Of a stretch of DNA of 64,000 nt, positions 44,115 through 53,124 are shown one piece after another. Where the stretch lies: positions 248,001 to 312,000 of the forward strand of contig NZ_JBJGED010000003.1 of assembly GCF_045062745.1 (NCBI RefSeq), given 5' to 3'. Below the pieces are notes generated by a model. That model saw only the letters and a list, made by a program, of their open reading frames with translations. It ran no database searches and was not told where the DNA came from. The first letter of the stretch is position 1, and the number at the start of each line of letters is the position of its first letter. Both the position numbers and the translations under genes were made by a program. The DNA comes from Paenibacillus_AA sp045062745 (GTDB taxonomy: Bacteria > Bacillota > Bacilli > Paenibacillales > NBRC-103111).

Positions 44115-45779
44115 ATGAAACGACTCAAGCTTAGTACGCTGGGGGTTCTAAGCGCTTTGCTAGTCACCGCCGCTTGTTCGTCCGAGACGCCGAAGTCCGG
44201 GAATCCGTCGGCATCGCCGGCATCCAGCTCTCAACCGGCCGAGTCGGCCAATCCATTCGGGAAGTACAACCCGCCGATTGACATCACTACGGTGCGAAGC
44301 GTAGATCCCGGGGTGAAGTTCGTCGGTTCGGACACGATCGAGAATAATGAATGGTCGCGGTTGTACAAGGATCAGCTCGGAATCAACTTGAAGTACAAGT
44401 GGATCGCGACGAGCGGCGACGAAATGACGCAGAAGATGAACGTGATGATCGCGTCCGACGACCTCCCAGACTTCCTCGCGGTGAGCAGCATCCAGCTGAA
44501 GCAGCTGATCGAGGCCGGTATGGTGCAGGACCTCACCAGCGTGTATGAGAAGTACGCGGCTCCGCTGACGAAGAAATTCATGAACGAAGACGGCCCGGAG
44601 CAACTGAATTCCGCCAAATTCAACGGAAAACTGATGGCGATCCCGAATACGAACTCCTCGATGGACGGAGCATCCATTCTGTGGGTACGGACCGATTGGC
44701 TGAAGAAGCTGAATCTGCCCGAACCCAAGACCATGGACGATGTAGTGAAGATTGCCGAGGCGTTCGCCAAGCAAGATCCTGACGGCAACGGGAAAGCCGA
44801 CACGTTCGGACTAGGGCTGAATAAAGGGATCGGCGGCGGCGGGATTATGGGCTTGGGCGGCTTTTTCAACGGCTTCCATGCGTATCAGGGCAGCTGGGTA
44901 AAGGACGCCTCCGGCAACATCGCGTACGGTTCGATCCAACCGGAGATGAAGAACGCGCTCCTGAAGCTGCAGGACATGTACAAAAACGGGCTGCTGGACA
45001 AAGAATTCGGCGTGAAGGACGGAAACAAGGCGGGCGAGGATCTCGTAGCCGGCAAGATCGGCCTAGCGTATGGCGCGATGTGGCTGCCGATCAATCCGCT
45101 GCAGAAGGGCAAGGACCTGAATCCGGCGATGGAATGGAAAGCGTTCCCGATCGTCTCCGCCGACAGTCAACCGGCCAAACCGGCCGTTGGACTTCCGGTG
45201 GTGACCTACTACGTGGCGAGCAAGAAGGCGAAAAACCCCGAAGCGCTCATGAAGATGGTCAACATGTTCATAGAGAAGGGTTGGGGACAGACGATCGAGT
45301 TCGAAACATACTTCAACACGAAGGAAGGCATCGAGGCGTTCAAGCATGCCCCGTTCAACGCATGGTCTTCGCGTAAAAACCTGGACGTCCATCTGAGCGT
45401 GACCGAGGCGCTTAAGTCGGCCAACACGTCCAAGCTGAATCCGGAGCAGCAATCGACTTTGGACAAGGTCAAGGCGTTCAACAACGGCGACAACAAGCAG
45501 TGGAACCAGGCGAGAGTGTTCGGCGAAGACAGCTCGTTCAAGGTCATCAACCAGTACGTCAATAACAAGCTGCTCCAGATGAACGCCTTCTACGGCGCTC
45601 CGACCAAGACGATGGGCGAGAAGAAAGCGACACTCGACAAGATGGAGCTGGAGACGCTCACGAAGATCATCATGGGCGAACCGATCTCAGCCTTCGACAA
45701 GTTCGTGGAGGATTGGAAGAAGCTCGGCGGAAACGAGATTACGCAAGAAATCAATGAATGGGCCAAGTCGGCCAAGTAA
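44115..45779 (+). CDS. LplA-type sugar-binding lipoprotein of an ABC transporter
   Basis: 554 residues, typical of the long LplA/YtcQ family. Lipobox VTAAC with Cys21 as lipidated residue, followed by a Ser/Pro/Ala-rich linker. The core has DLPDFLAVSSIQLKQLIEAG, LDKEFGVKDGNKAGEDLVAGK and a Ca2+-like loop DPDGNGKAD near residue 215-225. It binds an oligosaccharide outside the cell for the two permeases encoded next. A strong hairpin follows its stop, likely to keep its mRNA in excess over the permease genes. Confidence 0.92.
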   Translation: MKRLKLSTLGVLSALLVTAACSSETPKSGNPSASPASSSQPAESANPFGKYNPPIDITTVRSVDPGVKFVGSDTIENNEWSRLYKDQLGINLKYKWIATSGDEMTQKMNVMIASDDLPDFLAVSSIQLKQLIEAGMVQDLTSVYEKYAAPLTKKFMNEDGPEQLNSAKFNGKLMAIPNTNSSMDGASILWVRTDWLKKLNLPEPKTMDDVVKIAEAFAKQDPDGNGKADTFGLGLNKGIGGGGIMGLGGFFNGFHAYQGSWVKDASGNIAYGSIQPEMKNALLKLQDMYKNGLLDKEFGVKDGNKAGEDLVAGKIGLAYGAMWLPINPLQKGKDLNPAMEWKAFPIVSADSQPAKPAVGLPVVTYYVASKKAKNPEALMKMVNMFIEKGWGQTIEFETYFNTKEGIEAFKHAPFNAWSSRKNLDVHLSVTEALKSANTSKLNPEQQSTLDKVKAFNNGDNKQWNQARVFGEDSSFKVINQYVNNKLLQMNAFYGAPTKTMGEKKATLDKMELETLTKIIMGEPISAFDKFVEDWKKLGGNEITQEINEWAKSAK

Positions 45780-45800
45780 CGGTCACGATGAAGCGGGGGC

Positions 45801-45842
45801 AGCGCATGGGGAAGGGGAGCTTAATCTCCTTCCCCATGGGCT
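45801..45842 (+). promoter_or_regulatory. Intercistronic hairpin between binding-protein and permease genes
   Basis: CATGGGGAAGG pairs with CCTTCCCCATG, extended by CTC/GAG inside and AGC/GCT outside. No T-run follows. This type of structure in ABC operons stabilises the upstream binding-protein mRNA or gives partial termination. Confidence 0.65.
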
Positions 45843-45885
45843 CCCCTATGTCTCTGTTCCGGGTTAATTAAGGAGGTGGGCCGAC

Positions 45886-46782
45886 ATGACCAGGCGAAAA
45901 TGGCTTCACAACATGCCCCTTCATCTGATGCTTCTCCCGGCCATCATCCTGGTACTGATCTTCAGTTACTGGCCGATGCTGGGCGTAGTGATGGCGTTCG
46001 AGAAATTCATCCCGACGAAGGGGATTTTCGGATCGGACTGGGTGGGACTCAAAAATTTCAAGTATGTGTTCAATCTTCCAGACATCTGGACGATTCTGTG
46101 GAATACGATCTTCATCGCGACGATGAAGATCGTCGCAGGACTCGTCGTGCCGATCACGTTCGCACTGCTTCTGAACGAGCTTGTGCGAGAGCGAATCAAG
46201 CGGACGGTGCAGACGCTCATTTATTTGCCGCATTTCTTGTCCTGGGTCATCCTGGGCGGGGTGCTGATCGACGTGCTGTCGCTGAAAGGGATCGTCAATG
46301 AGGTTATCGGGTTTTTCGGGGTCGAGCCGATCTACTTCCTCGGCAGCAACAGCTGGTTTCCATACGTGCTTGTCATTACCGATGTGTGGAAGGAGTTCGG
46401 CTTCGGCACGATCGTGTACCTCGCGGCGTTGACGAGCATTGACCCGTCCTTGTATGAGGCGGCGATCGTGGATGGGGCGAACCGCTGGAAGCAGACGGTT
46501 CACATTACGATCCCCGGCATCATGCCGATCGTGATTCTGATGACGACGCTCAGTCTGGGCAGCGTGCTGAATGCCGGCTTCGATCAGGTGTTCAACCTGT
46601 ACAGTCCGCAAGTGTATGAGAGCGGTGACATTATTGATACGTTCGTCTATCGGATCGGAATGATCGATGCGCAGTACAGCGTCGCCACCGCCGTCGGGTT
46701 GTTCAAGTCGGTCGTCTCGCTGCTGTTCATCTCGGTCTCGTATGGCTTGGCATACCGGTTCGCCGGGTATCGGATTTTCTGA
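45886..46782 (+). CDS. Sugar ABC transporter permease, LplB type
   Basis: 298 residues with six membrane helices. The EAA loop that contacts the ATPase is seen in SLYEAAIVDGANRWKQTVHI, with ITIPGIMPIVILM after it. The N-terminal LLPAIILVLIFSYWPMLGVVMAF is characteristic of LplB/YteP permeases. It forms a heterodimeric channel with the next gene product; the ATPase (MsmX-type) is not encoded here and is normally shared by several importers. Confidence 0.92.
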   Translation: MTRRKWLHNMPLHLMLLPAIILVLIFSYWPMLGVVMAFEKFIPTKGIFGSDWVGLKNFKYVFNLPDIWTILWNTIFIATMKIVAGLVVPITFALLLNELVRERIKRTVQTLIYLPHFLSWVILGGVLIDVLSLKGIVNEVIGFFGVEPIYFLGSNSWFPYVLVITDVWKEFGFGTIVYLAALTSIDPSLYEAAIVDGANRWKQTVHITIPGIMPIVILMTTLSLGSVLNAGFDQVFNLYSPQVYESGDIIDTFVYRIGMIDAQYSVATAVGLFKSVVSLLFISVSYGLAYRFAGYRIF

Positions 46783-46802
46783 GTGGGGAGGAGGGTTTAA
46801 CC

Positions 46803-47687
46803 ATGAAGCGCAACAACAGCTGGAGTCGAACCTTGTTCCTCGCGGCAAATTACGTATTTTTGATCGGGGCCTCGATTCTGTGTCTTCTGCCGCTGCTGCA
46901 CGTACTGTCGGTCTCGCTCAGCTCCAGCGCGGCCGCGATGGGCGGACTGGTCGGGCTTTGGCCGGTGCAGTTCACGTTCGACGCCTACACATACGCGCTG
47001 AAGAAGCCGGAGTTTCTCGTTGCCCTTATGGTAACGCTGAAGCGAGCGGTTCTGGGGACGGCCGTCAGCATGTTCCTCGTCGTGCTCACCGCCTATCCGC
47101 TCGCTAAGGAAGCGACCCGGTTCAAGTGGCGGACGGTATACGCGTGGTTTTTCGTCACCACGATTTTGTTCCACGGCGGACTCATTCCTTCTTACATGAC
47201 GATCAAGACGCTGGGGCTGCTCGATTCGATCTGGGCTCTCGTGCTGCCGGGAGCGGTGGCGGTGTTCAACATCATTTTGCTGCTGAACTTCTACCGCGGC
47301 CTGCCGAGGGAGCTGGAGGAGTCCGCGTTCATGGACGGGGCCGGCCATTGGACGACGCTATGGCGCATCTATGTCCCGCTGTCCACACCGGCGCTCGCGA
47401 CCATTACCCTATTCACGGTCGTCGGGCACTGGAACAGCTGGTTCGACGGCTTGATCTATATGAATTCGCCGGAGAATTACCCGCTGCAGAGCTACCTGCG
47501 CACGATCATTATCGGCAAGGACATGCAGCTTATGACGTCGGTCGATCTGTCCGAGCTGGCGAATTTGTCCGAGCGGACGATCAAGTCGTCCCAAATATTC
47601 CTCGCGGCGCTGCCGATCCTGGCGGTGTATCCGTTCCTGCAGCGGTTCTTCGTCAAAGGGATCGTGATGGGGAGCGTCAAGGGGTAG
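46803..47687 (+). CDS. Carbohydrate ABC transporter permease, LplC/YtcP type
   Basis: 294 residues with six membrane helices. EAA loop in ELEESAFMDGAGHWTTLWRI, and the family C-terminus FFVKGIVMGSVKG. Pairs with the LplB-type permease 20 bases upstream. Part of the same operon; GGGGAGGAGGG lies just before the ATG. Confidence 0.92.
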   Translation: MKRNNSWSRTLFLAANYVFLIGASILCLLPLLHVLSVSLSSSAAAMGGLVGLWPVQFTFDAYTYALKKPEFLVALMVTLKRAVLGTAVSMFLVVLTAYPLAKEATRFKWRTVYAWFFVTTILFHGGLIPSYMTIKTLGLLDSIWALVLPGAVAVFNIILLLNFYRGLPRELEESAFMDGAGHWTTLWRIYVPLSTPALATITLFTVVGHWNSWFDGLIYMNSPENYPLQSYLRTIIIGKDMQLMTSVDLSELANLSERTIKSSQIFLAALPILAVYPFLQRFFVKGIVMGSVKG

Positions 47688-47732
47688 AGCGTTCGTTAGA
47701 ATGGATCGAGAATTTCGAAAGGGGCGAATGTT

Positions 47733-50141
47733 GTGGATGTCGTGACGAAGTTGAACGGCGCATTCTGGCTCGCGGCCCGGCAGCCGGGAGACGGAGGGGG
47801 AGTTCGACCGGGTAACGAGGTAGCGTATTTCCGCTGCGCGTTCACCTTGCCGGAGAAGGCTGAGCTGCAATTCTCGGTCAGCGCGGGCAGCCGTTACCGC
47901 TTGTGGATCAACGGCGTGGCGATCGGGTCCGGGCCGTGCAAGGGGGACCGGTGGCGGCATTATTACGAGACGTATGAACTGGGCTCGTACCTGCGGGAAG
48001 GGGAGAACGTGATCGCGGCCAAGGTGGTGGCGTATGCCCCGTACGAGTCGCAGACGCCTGGAGCGGCGGGGCCGTACAGTGTCTGGACGAATGCGGCCGG
48101 GCCTTGCTTCATCGCGAGCGGGCAGTGCGTGAGCGCGGCGGGGGACGTGCTGGCGGACGTCTCGACGCGGCGGGAAGGCAGCCGCTGGCGGGTGAGCCTG
48201 GACGAGGCGGTGGAATGGGAGACGTACGGCCAGACGCATTTCATGGGCGCGATGGAGCGCGTGCACGGGGAGCGGATTCCGGCGGGCTGGAATGAAGCCG
48301 GGCGCGGGGGCGAGGCTGCCGTCGGCGGCGTGTGGCGCCAGCCGGCGGTCCGCTGGCCGGCGGACGGCCGGGCGTACGGGATTATCCCGCCGTTCCCGCT
48401 GCAGGACCGCCCGATACCTCTGCTGTTCGAGCGGGAGCGGGTGTTCGTCAGGCGGGATGGCAGGTTAGCGGGAGCCGGTAGGGAGGCCGAGGCGGCCGAT
48501 GCGGTTGAGGCGCCTGAGGTGGTGCCACCTCGCTCGAGGCGGAAGATCGTCTGGGATGCGGGCGAGGTCACGACCGGCTATGTACGGCTGCAGGTTCGGG
48601 GCGGCCGCGGGAGCCGGGTTCGGCTGCTGTATGCGGAGAGCTACTCGAAGAAGCGGGAGGGAGCCGGGTTTCCGCTGAAGGGGCGTCGGGACGATGCCGA
48701 GCATTACGACCTGATCGGCCATACTGACGTGTACTGGCCGTCCGGAGCGCAGCACGCGGAGACGTATGAGCCGTTCTGGTTCCGTACCTTCCGGTTCATT
48801 GAAGTCGAGGTGGAGACTGCAGACGAGCCGCTGGAGCACGCCCCGCTGACTTACCGGGAGACCGGGTATCCCCTGCAGGCGGCATCGAACGTAGATTCGG
48901 CGGGGGCAGATTGGATCCGGCCGCTCTGGGATGTCAGCGTGCGCACCCTGCAGCGCTGCATGCACGAGACGTACGAGGACTGCCCGTATTACGAGCAGCT
49001 GCAATATGCGATGGACACGCGTCTGCAAATCTTGTTCACGTACGCGGTCAGCGGGGACGCCCGATTGGCGGCGCGGGCGATTGAGGATTACCATGCGTCG
49101 CTGCTGCCGGAGGGCATCCTGCAGGCCCGGTTCCCTTGCCTCGAGTCGCAGGTGATCCCGGCCTTTTCGCTCCATTGGATCCTCATGGTTGAGGATTATT
49201 ACGAGCATACCGGCGACTCGTCGGTGGCGGCCCGCTACAAGGCGACCGTGGACTCGGTTCTGGACTGGTACGACCGGAAGCTCGGTGAGCACGGACTTGT
49301 GGAGCGGCTAGGCTATTGGGAATATTTCGACTGGGTGCCGGAATGGAGCTCGAACAAGGGAGCGCCGACCGCGACTTTGCAAGGGCCCTCCACGATTCAC
49401 AATCTCTTGTACGTGTACGCCCTTCGCTCGGCCGCCCGCTTGAGCCGGTTGGCCGGCCGGAGGGAGACGGCCGCGGAATATGAAGCGCGCGCCGGTTTAG
49501 TGGCGGCAGCGGTTAATGCCCATTGCTGGTGCGAGGAGCGCGGCCTATACCGAGAAGGGCCGGCCTATGAGCAATACAGCCAGCATGCCCAGGTGTGGGC
49601 GGTCTTGGCCGGAGCGGTCGAGGGCGAAGCGGCCCGAACCCTCATGGAGCGCATGCTGCGCCAGGACGATCTGCTCGTTGTCTCCTATGCGATGTCGTAC
49701 TACATGTTCCGGGCGCTGGAGCAGGTTGGGCTATACGCGGAAACCGAAGCGCTCTGGAAGCCGTGGCGGGAGCTGCTGCAGCTCGGCCTGACGACGTGGC
49801 CCGAGGATCCGTTCATGCAGCGGAGCGACTGCCACGGCTGGGGCGCCCTGCCGTTGTACGAGTTCACGCGCTGTCTGCTCGGCGTGAAGGCGGCGGATCC
49901 GGGCTGGCGCTCGATCCGGATCGGGCCGCAGGGGCTGTCGCTGCCGGAGCTTCGGGGCGAGGCGGTCACGCCCAAGGGCCTCGTGCGCGTGGAATGGCGG
50001 CGGGACGCCGAGCGGTGGACCGTGTCGGGCGAGACGCCCGCGGGCACGCCAGCCGTGCTCGTGCTGCCGGACGGCACGCAGCAGGAGCTGCCGCGCGGCG
50101 GAGCATTCCGTCTCGAGACGGGCGGGCAGGTGCGGCTGTGA
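47733..50141 (+). CDS. Alpha-L-rhamnosidase-like glycoside hydrolase (GH78 type)
   Basis: 802 residues from a GTG with AAAGGGG nine bases upstream. N-terminal carbohydrate-binding beta domains (about 15-130 and 270-390), an (alpha/alpha)6 barrel (about 400-720) and a C-terminal beta sandwich. The active-site region reads YEDCPYYEQLQYAMDTRLQ; in classical GH78 enzymes it is DCPQRDERxGWTGD, so this one belongs to a variant group and its specificity is open. No signal peptide: it would act in the cytoplasm on imported rhamnose-containing oligosaccharides such as pectin rhamnogalacturonan. Its stop overlaps the next start (GTGA). Confidence 0.85.
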   Translation: MDVVTKLNGAFWLAARQPGDGGGVRPGNEVAYFRCAFTLPEKAELQFSVSAGSRYRLWINGVAIGSGPCKGDRWRHYYETYELGSYLREGENVIAAKVVAYAPYESQTPGAAGPYSVWTNAAGPCFIASGQCVSAAGDVLADVSTRREGSRWRVSLDEAVEWETYGQTHFMGAMERVHGERIPAGWNEAGRGGEAAVGGVWRQPAVRWPADGRAYGIIPPFPLQDRPIPLLFERERVFVRRDGRLAGAGREAEAADAVEAPEVVPPRSRRKIVWDAGEVTTGYVRLQVRGGRGSRVRLLYAESYSKKREGAGFPLKGRRDDAEHYDLIGHTDVYWPSGAQHAETYEPFWFRTFRFIEVEVETADEPLEHAPLTYRETGYPLQAASNVDSAGADWIRPLWDVSVRTLQRCMHETYEDCPYYEQLQYAMDTRLQILFTYAVSGDARLAARAIEDYHASLLPEGILQARFPCLESQVIPAFSLHWILMVEDYYEHTGDSSVAARYKATVDSVLDWYDRKLGEHGLVERLGYWEYFDWVPEWSSNKGAPTATLQGPSTIHNLLYVYALRSAARLSRLAGRRETAAEYEARAGLVAAAVNAHCWCEERGLYREGPAYEQYSQHAQVWAVLAGAVEGEAARTLMERMLRQDDLLVVSYAMSYYMFRALEQVGLYAETEALWKPWRELLQLGLTTWPEDPFMQRSDCHGWGALPLYEFTRCLLGVKAADPGWRSIRIGPQGLSLPELRGEAVTPKGLVRVEWRRDAERWTVSGETPAGTPAVLVLPDGTQQELPRGGAFRLETGGQVRL

Positions 50142-51874
50142 GGCGGCAGGAGCCGCTCGGGGAGCGGCTGCGGTTAGGCAGCACGTTCAGTGTAGCGAAT
50201 CCGCCCGATCTGGCGCGTATGCGGCAGGCGGGGATCGCGTGCATCGAGCTGAACCTGCATCCGCTGGATGTCGCCGACCCGGGCGTTAGGGCGAAGGCGA
50301 TTCGGATTGTGGAGGAGGCTCGGGGACTGGGCTTGGACGTATGGTCCGTCCATATCCCTTTTGGGGTGAGCTGGGATCCTTCCAGCCCGGATGAGGAGAT
50401 TCGCGCTGGGGTGGTGGAGAAAGTGCGAGCCGCCCTTGAGTTCGCGGGTGAGATGGGCGTCGGCATTGCCGTGTTCCACCCGAGCTGGGAGCCGATCGAG
50501 CCGGCCGAGCGGGCGGAGCGGCTGGCGATCTGCAAGCGGACGTTGGGCGGATTGGCGTCGGATGCTGCGCGGTTTGGAGTAAGGCTGGCGGTCGAATGCC
50601 TGCCGCGGACGTGTCTCGGCCATTCGGCCGACGAGATCGAATGGTTGATCGCCGATGAGCCTGGGCTGGGAGTCTGCGTCGACGTGAATCATTTGTTCCG
50701 GGAAGCGCCTGAGCGGTTTATTGAGCGGTTGGGCTCGCGGATTATTACAACTCATATCTCCGACAACGATGGAGCGGATGAGAAGCACTGGATGCCGGGG
50801 ACCGGCGTCTTGGATTGGACCGGCATCCTGGGGGCGTTGGACCGGACGGGATATGCCGGGGCGTTTATGCACGAGGTGCGGGTTCAAGAGCCGGAAGAGC
50901 TGGCCGACACGTATCGCCGCCTGCTCCGGGCGCATGCGACCGGGCGCCCGCTCGTGCCTCTGCTGGCGCTGACCGAACAGGCGTCGTCGCAGATCGTGGT
51001 CGTCGATCCGCTGGAATTGGAGGAGGCACAGGAGGGCGAAGGCGAGAGCGGTTGGGCGAGATCCGCTGCATGGCGCTGGCAATGGTCGCCCGGGACTGTC
51101 GGGGCGGATGTGCAGGGCTGGGGCTTGCCTTCCGATGTGAAATTGCGGACGTCCGCCGCTCTCGGAGGCGGTCAGTGGATCGTCGCCGCCGATTCGCGCG
51201 GGCTCGCCGTGTTGGCGCCGTATCCGGCCGGGCGGCCGATTCGCTGGTCATGCCGTGTCGGAGGCAACCCGCATGCCGTCGAGCTGCTGCCGGACGGCAA
51301 TGTGGCCGTCGCGGCCAGCGACGGAGGCTGGGTGCGCGTCTATGCGGCATCCCAAGGCGCGGATTGCGCCGATTACGCGGAATTCACGCTGCCAGGCGCG
51401 CATGGTGTGCTGTGGGATCCCGACCGTGGGCTGCTGTGGGCGGTAGGGGACCGCGAGCTGGTCGCGCTTCGCGTGGAGGGAACGGCCGCGCGGCCCGAGC
51501 TCCTGCAAGCCCGCACTGCGGAACTGCCCACCTCGTGGGGCCATGATCTGGCCCCCGTGTACGGCAACCGCGACAGGCTGTGGGTCACGACGAATACGGG
51601 CGTCTATCAGTACAGTAAGGAAGCGGACGTCTGGCTGACCGCGTACCCCGGCTCGGAGGCGGTGAATGGTCTTTTTGTGAAAAGCGTGGGCAATGTTTCG
51701 TCCGGCATGGTTTTCACGACAGCCCCAAGGGAAGGGAACATGTATGCCTGGGGTACGGACACAGTCGAAGCGGCGGGTTCGGCTGCCGAAGATCGGTGGG
51801 CGCAGGGGATTCGATGGACGATCCCCGGCATGGCGATTTACAAGGCGCGCGTCTGGCGTTCGGAGTATCAGTGA
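50138..51874 (+). CDS. Sugar phosphate isomerase/epimerase fused to a DUF6528-like domain
   Basis: 578 residues from a GTG overlapping the rhamnosidase stop. The first ~275 residues form an AP_endonuc_2/xylose-isomerase-like TIM barrel: FSVANPPDLARMRQAGIACI, VWSVHIPFGVSWDPSS, GIAVFHPSWEPIE, LAVECLPRTCLG, GVCVDVNHLF, ITTHISDNDG and MHEVRVQEPEE, with metal-type Glu/Asp/His residues. The last ~290 residues are homologous to the exported protein encoded next: shared blocks PSDVKLR, NPHAVELLPDGNVAVAASD, VLWDPDRGLLWAVG, WGHDL and IYKARVWRSEYQ. The C-terminal part is probably a beta-propeller. I infer an enzyme that converts a released sugar, with the propeller as a binding or structural module. No signal peptide is seen. 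Confidence 0.85.
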   Translation: MRRQEPLGERLRLGSTFSVANPPDLARMRQAGIACIELNLHPLDVADPGVRAKAIRIVEEARGLGLDVWSVHIPFGVSWDPSSPDEEIRAGVVEKVRAALEFAGEMGVGIAVFHPSWEPIEPAERAERLAICKRTLGGLASDAARFGVRLAVECLPRTCLGHSADEIEWLIADEPGLGVCVDVNHLFREAPERFIERLGSRIITTHISDNDGADEKHWMPGTGVLDWTGILGALDRTGYAGAFMHEVRVQEPEELADTYRRLLRAHATGRPLVPLLALTEQASSQIVVVDPLELEEAQEGEGESGWARSAAWRWQWSPGTVGADVQGWGLPSDVKLRTSAALGGGQWIVAADSRGLAVLAPYPAGRPIRWSCRVGGNPHAVELLPDGNVAVAASDGGWVRVYAASQGADCADYAEFTLPGAHGVLWDPDRGLLWAVGDRELVALRVEGTAARPELLQARTAELPTSWGHDLAPVYGNRDRLWVTTNTGVYQYSKEADVWLTAYPGSEAVNGLFVKSVGNVSSGMVFTTAPREGNMYAWGTDTVEAAGSAAEDRWAQGIRWTIPGMAIYKARVWRSEYQ

Positions 51875-51956
51875 GGTTGTCCAGGCCATAAAGACGGAAA
51901 GACGCATCTAAGACCGATCATCCCAGTTGCAATTATGCCTAGGAGGAGGTTTAGAA

Positions 51957-53024
51957 ATGAGCGTATTTCTAAGGACCCGCGTGTCGGGCGTGCTGGAATC
52001 GATCCGGAAGATGGAGCGGCGGCGCAAGCTTGCGTACGGCATACTGTCCGTTGCACTGTTGGCCGTACTCGCGGCTTGGTATATCGGCGTTCGGCAGGCG
52101 GAGGCGGCTACGCCCTGTGGCTGCTGGATCGTCACGACCAATCAGGCGAACAACACGATCGAGGTGTATGACCCGGTCGTCTATAACTGGAATACGGCCA
52201 CGGCGAAGAAATGGTCCTGGAAGCCCTCGACGGCGCTCGGCTATTCGACGACCGAAGTCGGCTGGTGGGGCGGCCCGTCCGATGTGAAGCTGCGCAACAA
52301 CAGCGTCTGGGGCGGGCAATGGGTTGTCGCGACGGCCGGCCGATTGGCGACGATTGCCTCTTATCCGGGCGGCGTGCGGAAGTGGGCGGTGGACGTAGGC
52401 GCCGGCAGCAATCCGCACTCCGCCGAGCTGCTGCCGAACGGCAATCTTGCCGTCGCCGCGACGGACGCGGGCTCGGTGCGCGTGTACCCCACCTCGCCGG
52501 GAGGCGGTGTTCCGGGCGAGTATCCACTGCTGGCTTCCCATGCTACCTTGTGGGATCCGGCGAACGAGGTGCTGTGGGTCATCGGCCAGGATCCGGTGAC
52601 GAAGGAGCACATTCTCACCGCCCTAACGGTCGGAGGCACGGTTTCGGCTCCGACTCTGACCGAGGATCTGTCGCGCCGGAGCATCCTGCCTACTCCGTGG
52701 GGCCATGACGTGTCGGCGTATTACTATGACACCAACAAGCTATGGGTCAGCACGAACGCCGCCGTCTACATTTACGACAAAACCGCGAAGACGTTCACCT
52801 CGGCTCCGAGCGGGGCGAACCGTTCCTTCGTGAAGGGCGTCAGCAATCAGCCGTCCGGCCAGATCGTGGAGACGAAGGCCGATGCTACGAAAACCCCGCC
52901 AGGCGCTTGCACAGCGAGCGGCTGGTGTACGGACACCGTAGATTTCTACGCACCGAACGCGACTCGCACGGTAACCGGCGCTGCCTTCTACAAAGCGCGT
53001 GTCTGGGGCCCGGATTATCAATAA
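51957..53024 (+). CDS. Exported or membrane-anchored DUF6528-like beta-propeller protein
   Basis: 355 residues from the ATG at 51957 with AGGAGGAGGT eight bases upstream. A basic start and one hydrophobic helix (about 23-44, LAYGILSVALLAVLAAWYIG) indicate export, with possible cleavage after the AEA-like segment. The rest matches the C-terminal half of the preceding gene product: GGPSDVKLRNNSVWGGQWVV, NPHSAELLPNGNLAVAATD, TPWGHDVSAYYYDTNKLWVS, FYKARVWGPDYQ. This agrees with the DUF6528 family. Function unknown; perhaps a surface sugar-binding or sensing protein. Last gene of the operon, followed by a terminator. Confidence 0.8.
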   Translation: MSVFLRTRVSGVLESIRKMERRRKLAYGILSVALLAVLAAWYIGVRQAEAATPCGCWIVTTNQANNTIEVYDPVVYNWNTATAKKWSWKPSTALGYSTTEVGWWGGPSDVKLRNNSVWGGQWVVATAGRLATIASYPGGVRKWAVDVGAGSNPHSAELLPNGNLAVAATDAGSVRVYPTSPGGGVPGEYPLLASHATLWDPANEVLWVIGQDPVTKEHILTALTVGGTVSAPTLTEDLSRRSILPTPWGHDVSAYYYDTNKLWVSTNAAVYIYDKTAKTFTSAPSGANRSFVKGVSNQPSGQIVETKADATKTPPGACTASGWCTDTVDFYAPNATRTVTGAAFYKARVWGPDYQ

Positions 53025-53047
53025 GCGGCTGTGGTATAAGAAGGTAG

Positions 53048-53080
53048 GAGGAGTCCCGCAGTTGGCGGGCCTCTTTTTTT
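53048..53080 (+). terminator. Terminator of the rhamnosidase/DUF6528 operon
   Basis: Stem GAG-CCCGC/GCGGG-CTC with one mismatch, short loop, then TTTTTTT. Confidence 0.85.
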
Positions 53081-53124
53081 GTTTGGATTTCAGAGAGGCC
53101 CCTCGTAGCAGTATGGACCGCATG

